The position numbers and the translations under genes are program-made. The notes beneath the pieces were generated by a model. That model worked only from the letters and a program-made list of their open reading frames with translations. It did no database searches and was not told where the DNA came from. Below, one piece after another: positions 59,726-64,000 of a stretch of 64,000 nt of DNA; positions within the stretch are counted from its first letter, which is position 1; each line of letters opens with the position of its first letter. This DNA comes from Ancylobacter polymorphus. Its GTDB lineage: Bacteria > Pseudomonadota > Alphaproteobacteria > Rhizobiales > Xanthobacteraceae. The DNA is taken from positions 124,001 to 188,000 of the forward strand of contig NZ_JAUSUI010000003.1 of the NCBI RefSeq assembly GCF_030813495.1, in the 5' to 3' direction.

Positions 59726-60661
59726 TCAGTAGCCGCGGCCGGGATCGACCTCGTGCAGCGGCGGCAGCCCGGCCCGCACGCGGCGTATGCTCTCGGCGAC
59801 ATCCCGCGCCGCCAGGACAGGCACGGTGATGCTGGCCATGTGCGGGGTGATCAGAACATTATCGAGGCTCCACAGCGGATGGCCCTTGGGCAGCGGCTCG
59901 GTCTCGAACACGTCGAGCGTGGCTTCGCCCACCTGCCCCGAGCGCAGCGCCGCGATCAGCGCGGCCTCGTCCACGACGGCCCCGCGCGAGGCGTTGACGA
60001 ACTTCGCGCCCTTCGGCATCAGCGCGAATTCGGCGGCGCCCAGCAGGCCGCGCGAGTCCGGTGTCAGCGGCAGCAGGCTGACGATGATCTCGTTCTGGCT
60101 TAGCACCCGTTCCAGCCCCGCGCGGCCGGTATGGGAGGCGACGCCGGGTATGTCCTTCGGCGAGCGCGACCAGCCGCTGACCGTGAAACCCATGCTGGCC
60201 AGCATGCGCGCCGCCGGCCCGCCGAGTTCGCCAAGGCCGAGCACCGCCACCTTGATCTCGGAGAGGGCGCGCGGGTGGACATACTCCCATTCGCCGCGCC
60301 TCGTGGCGCGCTCGAACACCGGGATGTCGCGGGCATAGCGGGTGACGGCGAAGACGACATAGCTCGTCATCATCGCCACCATGCCGGGATCGGACAGGCG
60401 GGAGAACTTCACCGGCACCAGATCGTCGCGGCGCACCAGCGCATCGACCCCGGCGCCAAGATTGGTCACGAGCTGGAGATTGGGAAAGCGGGCGAAAAAG
60501 CCCTTCGGCGGCAGCCATGCCAGGGCGTAGCGGATCTCGGCCGCGTCGCCGACCTCGGGGTCGACGCGGAAGTCGAGATCCGGCAGTTCGGCGGCGAGTG
60601 CCGCGCGCCAGGCCCCGGCATCGTCCACCGGGCTGTAGAACACCAGTGCATCCCGGCTCAT
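59726..60661 (-). CDS. D-2-hydroxyacid dehydrogenase, glyoxylate/hydroxypyruvate reductase A-like
   Basis: A 311-aa NAD(P)-dependent 2-hydroxyacid dehydrogenase. The cofactor motif is VLGLGELGGPAAR, and catalytic Arg, Glu and His lie in NASRGAVVDE, DVFETEPL and ITPHMAS. The N-terminal substrate domain is divergent, as in GhrA-type enzymes. Its upstream region carries the same palindrome-containing promoter element as the HpaB-like gene at 62586, so both probably answer to the LysR regulator between them. It may reduce glyoxylate, hydroxypyruvate or an aromatic 2-keto acid. Confidence 0.87.
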   Translation of the reverse strand: MSRDALVFYSPVDDAGAWRAALAAELPDLDFRVDPEVGDAAEIRYALAWLPPKGFFARFPNLQLVTNLGAGVDALVRRDDLVPVKFSRLSDPGMVAMMTSYVVFAVTRYARDIPVFERATRRGEWEYVHPRALSEIKVAVLGLGELGGPAARMLASMGFTVSGWSRSPKDIPGVASHTGRAGLERVLSQNEIIVSLLPLTPDSRGLLGAAEFALMPKGAKFVNASRGAVVDEAALIAALRSGQVGEATLDVFETEPLPKGHPLWSLDNVLITPHMASITVPVLAARDVAESIRRVRAGLPPLHEVDPGRGY

Positions 60662-60766
60662 CGCAGCGCCTGACGCAACGTCGCGACGCCATGGCCACGC
60701 GTGGCCGGCCCATGCCGTCGGGCATGTTCCTGCTTCATCGATCCCGTCTCCGAAGGTCTTGTTGTT

Positions 60767-60825
60767 TTTCCTGTCAGGAAATGTTGCGCTGCGGCGCTTG
60801 GATCGAAAAATACTTTTACCTGTTA
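60767..60825 (-). promoter_or_regulatory. Duplicated promoter/operator element, copy 1
   Basis: Holds the 15-bp palindrome TTTCCTG-A-CAGGAAA (60781-60767 on the minus strand), preceded by CGCAACA and an AT-rich block with GATC and TATTTTT. The palindrome lies about 106 nt before the 2-hydroxyacid dehydrogenase start. The element matches 62525-62577 on the plus strand in order and spacing, apart from one indel and a few mismatches. Confidence 0.7.
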
Positions 60826-60842
60826 CATAACATAGGCAAAAA

Positions 60843-61445
60843 CTATGCAGCTTCGCCCCGTGCCCCGGTGGGGGTGAGGAAGGCCACCACCGCCTCGCCG
60901 TTCGGCTCGCCGCTGACGCGCAAGGTCTGCGCCTCCCGCGCCAGCAGGGTCTCGCCCGGCCGCACCAGCACCGCGCCGGCGGCGTCGCCCACCTGCCAGG
61001 TCCCGGTGACCGCATAGAGCATCACCATGCCGCCCTCGGGCGCGGCGAGCAGCGGGCCGTTGCCGGCGGTGGCCGGCATCACCTGCGCATGCCAGCGCCC
61101 GCGCCGCGTCATCACATTCAGCACTTCGGCCGGCCCCTCGGCCAGCACCGAGCGCGGCTGCAGCGCGCTGTCGAAATAGAACGGCTCCAGCCGCGCCAGC
61201 GCTCGCGTCTCCTGCGCGAAGGCGAGGGCGAGCGGGTTGGTGCTGAGCCGGGTGATGTGGCGGTCAATGCCGGGGAAGGCGGAGAACGGCCCTTCCTCGA
61301 CGATGGGCGCCCGGCTGATGCGCACATCGAAATCCGCATGCGCCGCGCCGTCGGGCAGCAGCAGCACGTCCTCGGTGATGCCGCCGCCATTCTTCCACGG
61401 CACGCGCCGATACTCCGACGGTCCGATCACCCGCAACGCGCCCAT
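60843..61445 (-). CDS. HutD/Ves family protein
   Basis: A 200-aa cupin-like protein of the HutD/Ves family. It opens with RVIGPSEYRRVPWKNGGGITEDVLLLP, a family signature (PWKNGGG), followed by FDVRISRAPIVEEGPFSAFPGIDRHITRL. Family members are associated with histidine utilisation regulation or are of unknown function; no hut genes are visible here. The ATG at 61445 is preferred; a GTG at 61460 is possible. It lies between the LysR gene and the 2-hydroxyacid dehydrogenase, all on the minus strand. Confidence 0.85.
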   Translation of the reverse strand: MGALRVIGPSEYRRVPWKNGGGITEDVLLLPDGAAHADFDVRISRAPIVEEGPFSAFPGIDRHITRLSTNPLALAFAQETRALARLEPFYFDSALQPRSVLAEGPAEVLNVMTRRGRWHAQVMPATAGNGPLLAAPEGGMVMLYAVTGTWQVGDAAGAVLVRPGETLLAREAQTLRVSGEPNGEAVVAFLTPTGARGEAA

Positions 61446-61551
61446 GCCTCGCCCCTCCACTCATCGCCCCAAGCTCTAGAGAGCCGTCGGCCCCGGAGGC
61501 AATCGGCGCGGGAAACAGTTTGCGGATGCACTGGATAGGCGGCGCCTATGG

Positions 61552-62496
61552 CTAGCGCACCGTGGCGCGCGGCGAGAGCGTGCCGGGGGCGAAGATGCCG
61601 CCGGGCGCGAACGCGTTCTTCAGATGGCGCGCGAACACTTCCACCGCCGGGCGCGGGGTTTGCCGGCGCAGGCGCAGGCTCACCAGCCGCACGGGGGGAA
61701 GGCGGTCGGTGAGCGGCACCGAGGCGACGCGACCGCCATCATGGGTGATCTGCGTGCGCGGCAGCACGTTCTGGATGGTGTAGCCGCGCCCATGGCCGAC
61801 GAGGCCGCGCGTCAGCTCATAGGCGCGGGAGCGGAAGGCGATTTGCGGCTCCACGCCCACGGCGTGGAACAGGCCCATGAAATAGTCGCGCGAATGCGGC
61901 AGGTCGAGCAGGATGAACGGCTCGTCGCGCAGATCGGCGAGGCTGATGCGCTCGCGCTGCGCCAGCGGATGGTCCGGGTGCAGCACCGCATAGGGCGGCA
62001 ATTCGGCCAAAGGCTCGGCCATCACCTCCTCCGGCCGGGCGAATTCATAGGACAGCGCCATCTCCGTGCGGCCGGAAATCACCGCGTCGAGGATCAGCTG
62101 CTGGTCGCCCTCGTCGAGGCTCACCGTGATGCCGGGATGGGTGCCGGCGAAGGTCGAGAGCAGGCCGGGCATGAAATGGGTGGCGATGGTCCAGAAGCAG
62201 CCCACCGCGATCTCGCCGCGCACCTCGTCGGCCATGGCGCGGGCGTTCTGGCCGAAATCGCGCGCATGGTTCAGCAGCAGCCGCGCCTCGTTGATGATGC
62301 GGGTGCCGGCGATGGTGGTCGTCACGCCTTTTGCATGGTGACGCACGAACACCTGCACCCCGTACTCCGCCTCGAACTGGGCGATGGCCGCCGAGATCGA
62401 GGGCTGCGAGACGTTCAGATGCCGCGCCGCCTCGGTGAGATTGCCGAAATCGGCCGTGGCCACGACGTAGCGCAGCGCGCGCAGCGAGATGTTCAT
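61552..62496 (-). CDS. LysR family transcriptional regulator
   Basis: A 314-aa regulator. The N-terminal winged helix (about 3-62) includes NLTEAARHLNVSQPSISAAIAQFEAEYGVQVFVRH. The C-terminal part is a periplasmic-binding-fold effector domain (about 92-300), with GEIAVGCFWTIATHFMPGLL. It is divergent from the HpaB-like gene with an 89-nt spacer holding a duplicated palindromic element, so that monooxygenase is its prime target. The 2-hydroxyacid dehydrogenase with the second copy is a probable additional target. Confidence 0.92.
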   Translation of the reverse strand: MNISLRALRYVVATADFGNLTEAARHLNVSQPSISAAIAQFEAEYGVQVFVRHHAKGVTTTIAGTRIINEARLLLNHARDFGQNARAMADEVRGEIAVGCFWTIATHFMPGLLSTFAGTHPGITVSLDEGDQQLILDAVISGRTEMALSYEFARPEEVMAEPLAELPPYAVLHPDHPLAQRERISLADLRDEPFILLDLPHSRDYFMGLFHAVGVEPQIAFRSRAYELTRGLVGHGRGYTIQNVLPRTQITHDGGRVASVPLTDRLPPVRLVSLRLRRQTPRPAVEVFARHLKNAFAPGGIFAPGTLSPRATVR

Positions 62497-62524
62497 CAGG
62501 TTTTTCTATGCCGAGAAATGAATC

Positions 62525-62577
62525 AAAATATTTTACCGATCTACGGGCCCAACGCAATATTTCCTGACAGGAAAAGG
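62525..62577 (+). promoter_or_regulatory. Duplicated promoter/operator element, copy 2
   Basis: The lysR/monooxygenase intergenic region contains AAAATATTTT, CGATC, CGCAATA and the 15-bp palindrome TTTCCTG-A-CAGGAAA (62560-62574). The same modules occur in the same order on the minus strand at 60825-60767. The palindrome ends 11 nt before the HpaB-like start codon, overlapping the likely transcription start or leader. Confidence 0.7.
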
Positions 62578-62585
62578 ATGCTTCA

Positions 62586-64000
62586 ATGATCCGCACAGGG
62601 CAGGACTATCGGCAGGGTCTTCAGGACGGCCGCGAAATCTGGATGGACGGCGAGCGGGTGAAGGATGTCACCACCCATCCCGCCTTCAAGCCGATCGTCG
62701 ATGTGCGCGCCCGCATGTACGACATGGCGCATGAGGCGGCCTATCAGGACCGCCTCACCTATGTCGAGGAGAACAAGCGCAACACCATCTTCTACAAGCC
62801 GCCGCGCGAGACCAAGGACTGGACCGACAAGGTCGAGGCGGTCGATCTCGTGATGAAGGACATTGGCGGCGTCGTCACCCGCGTCGGCGACGAGACCATC
62901 GGCGAAGTCTGGTCGCTGATCGACGGCCGCGACGTGCTGGCCGAGTTCGACCCGCGCTTCGCCGACAATGTCGACAGGCACGTTCAGAACATCTTCGACA
63001 ACGACATTTTCCACATCTCCGCCAACACCGATCCCAAGGGCGACCGCTCCCTGCCGCCGCAGGAGCAGGACCCCGACATGATGGTGCATGTGGTCAAGGA
63101 GACCGATGCCGGCATCGTCATTCGCGGCGCGAAGTACGAGACCGCCGCCGCCTATGCCGACCAGGCCTTCCTCAAGCCCACCGTCGGCGCCTGGACCAAT
63201 GAGACGCTGTCCGACTATGCGGTGGGCGGCATCATCTCGATGAGCGCGCCGGGGGTGAAGCAGATTTGCCGCTCCTCCTTCGCCGGCCGCACCAGCCCGC
63301 AGGATTACCCGCTGGCGAACAGGTTCGACGAGGTCGAATCCCTCGTCATCTTCGACAATGTGCTGATCCCGTGGGAGAATGTGTTCTTCTACCGCCACAC
63401 CAAGGCGGCGCAGTACATCCGCGCCACGCTGCACCGTTACTCGGCGTTTCCTTACGTCCATCGCCTGCTTTATGTCGCCGACATGATGATCGGCGCGGCG
63501 ATGTGGAACGCCAAGCAGACCGGCCTCGACAAGCTGCAATCGGTGCGGGAGAAGCTGGCCGATCTCGTCTGCTACCGCGAGGGCATCAACGCCCATCTCA
63601 CCGCCTCCATCGCGCTGGCGGAAAAGAGCCCGGGCGGGCTGCTCATGCCCAACCAGTCGCTGCTCTATGCCGGCCGCGTGCATGGCTGTTCCAACCTGCC
63701 GGCGATGATGCACATTGCCCGCGAATTGTGCGGCGGGCAGATCTGCGTCACCCCGAACGCGGCTGCCTTCCATAATGCCGGCTCGGGCGACTGGCTGAAG
63801 AAGTTCTACACGCTGAACAAGCAGTGGGAGGCGGAAGACCGCCGCAAGCTGCTGGCCTTCGCCCGCGATCTGCTCAATTCCGACTATGCAGGGCACCGGC
63901 TGACCTTCGTGCAGTTCGCCCAAGCCCCGCATTTCAACCATCTGAACGCGGTCTATAACGCCTTCGACTTCTCCGGCCCGCTGGATTTCGTCCGCAAGGC
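62586..64000 (+). CDS. HpaB-like flavin-dependent monooxygenase (4-hydroxyphenylacetate 3-hydroxylase family), 3' end outside window
   Basis: An open frame of 471 codons from the ATG at 62586 to the window edge without a stop. It opens MIRTGQDYRQGLQDGREIWMDGE and continues VRARMYDMAHEAAYQDRLTY. It includes FDNVLIPWENVFFYRHTKAAQYI and HIARELCGGQICVTPNAAAF, typical of the HpaB/PvcC acyl-CoA-dehydrogenase-fold hydroxylases that use reduced FAD. The iron-sulfur cysteines of 4-hydroxybutyryl-CoA dehydratase are not evident. Family length is about 480-520 aa, so nearly all of it is here. AAAAGGA lies 6 nt ahead of the start. It needs a flavin reductase partner, perhaps beyond the window. Confidence 0.85.
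   Translation, partial: MIRTGQDYRQGLQDGREIWMDGERVKDVTTHPAFKPIVDVRARMYDMAHEAAYQDRLTYVEENKRNTIFYKPPRETKDWTDKVEAVDLVMKDIGGVVTRVGDETIGEVWSLIDGRDVLAEFDPRFADNVDRHVQNIFDNDIFHISANTDPKGDRSLPPQEQDPDMMVHVVKETDAGIVIRGAKYETAAAYADQAFLKPTVGAWTNETLSDYAVGGIISMSAPGVKQICRSSFAGRTSPQDYPLANRFDEVESLVIFDNVLIPWENVFFYRHTKAAQYIRATLHRYSAFPYVHRLLYVADMMIGAAMWNAKQTGLDKLQSVREKLADLVCYREGINAHLTASIALAEKSPGGLLMPNQSLLYAGRVHGCSNLPAMMHIARELCGGQICVTPNAAAFHNAGSGDWLKKFYTLNKQWEAEDRRKLLAFARDLLNSDYAGHRLTFVQFAQAPHFNHLNAVYNAFDFSGPLDFVRK

Overview
This 64 kb window is GC-rich and densely coding, and it looks like chromosome of an alphaproteobacterium of the order Hyphomicrobiales. A Xanthobacteraceae-type host (Ancylobacter/Starkeya/Xanthobacter-like) is my best guess. 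The guess rests on codon usage, the gene families, and two kinds of dispersed palindromic repeat that I associate with this group (at 22248 and 25439, and at 58342-58536). I see no rRNA, tRNA, CRISPR array, phage or insertion sequence. Almost everything is uptake plus catabolism, arranged as a chain of operons, each with its own regulator.

Layout. 103-4862 (-): SsuABC-type importer behind a flavoprotein/ferredoxin pair. 5076-5771 (+): RibD-C/DHFR-like reductase. 5808-14319 (-): CUT2 sugar-type ABC importer with a double-length permease, followed by SDR, 3-hydroxyacyl dehydrogenase, BKACE beta-keto acid cleavage enzyme and SMP-30 lactonase; a divergent GntR regulator lies at 14450-15178. 15200-22155: formamidase (fmdA), AmiS/UreI channel and FmdB zinc ribbon, with a two-component system that includes an NCS1-transporter/histidine-kinase fusion. 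22347-23889 (-): amidohydrolase and a Cys-rich secreted protein. 24042-29050 (+): arsenic resistance (arsR, two unrelated arsC, acr3, second arsR, MFS, arsH). 29290-43067: a probable D-apionate catabolic locus (ABC importer, ApnL-like lactonase, NanR-like GntR regulator, TRAP transporter, ApnO, OiaK, and the RuBisCO-like OiaX). 43346-55478 (+): a regulator made of MerR + XRE + cupin + degenerate proline racemase, followed by an amino-acid ABC importer, DapA-family enzyme, two proline-racemase-family enzymes, two aldehyde dehydrogenases and a GMC oxidoreductase. 55530-59601 (-): a Pot-type ABC importer. 59726-64000: 2-hydroxyacid dehydrogenase, HutD family protein, LysR regulator and an HpaB-like flavin monooxygenase cut by the window end.

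How the parts work together. The apionate locus reads as a complete route from apionolactone to 3-phosphoglycerate plus glycolate, but no D-apiose dehydrogenase is seen. Its two operons share an identical 16-nt promoter element, and a related element precedes the regulator gene. The 43-55 kb operon resembles hydroxyproline catabolism but has a GMC oxidoreductase where a D-hydroxyproline dehydrogenase would be expected. Its regulator appears to have borrowed a dead copy of the pathway enzyme as a sensor. The 60-62.6 kb genes are tied together by a duplicated promoter element flanking the LysR gene. All functional assignments come from reading protein motifs by eye; no database search was possible.
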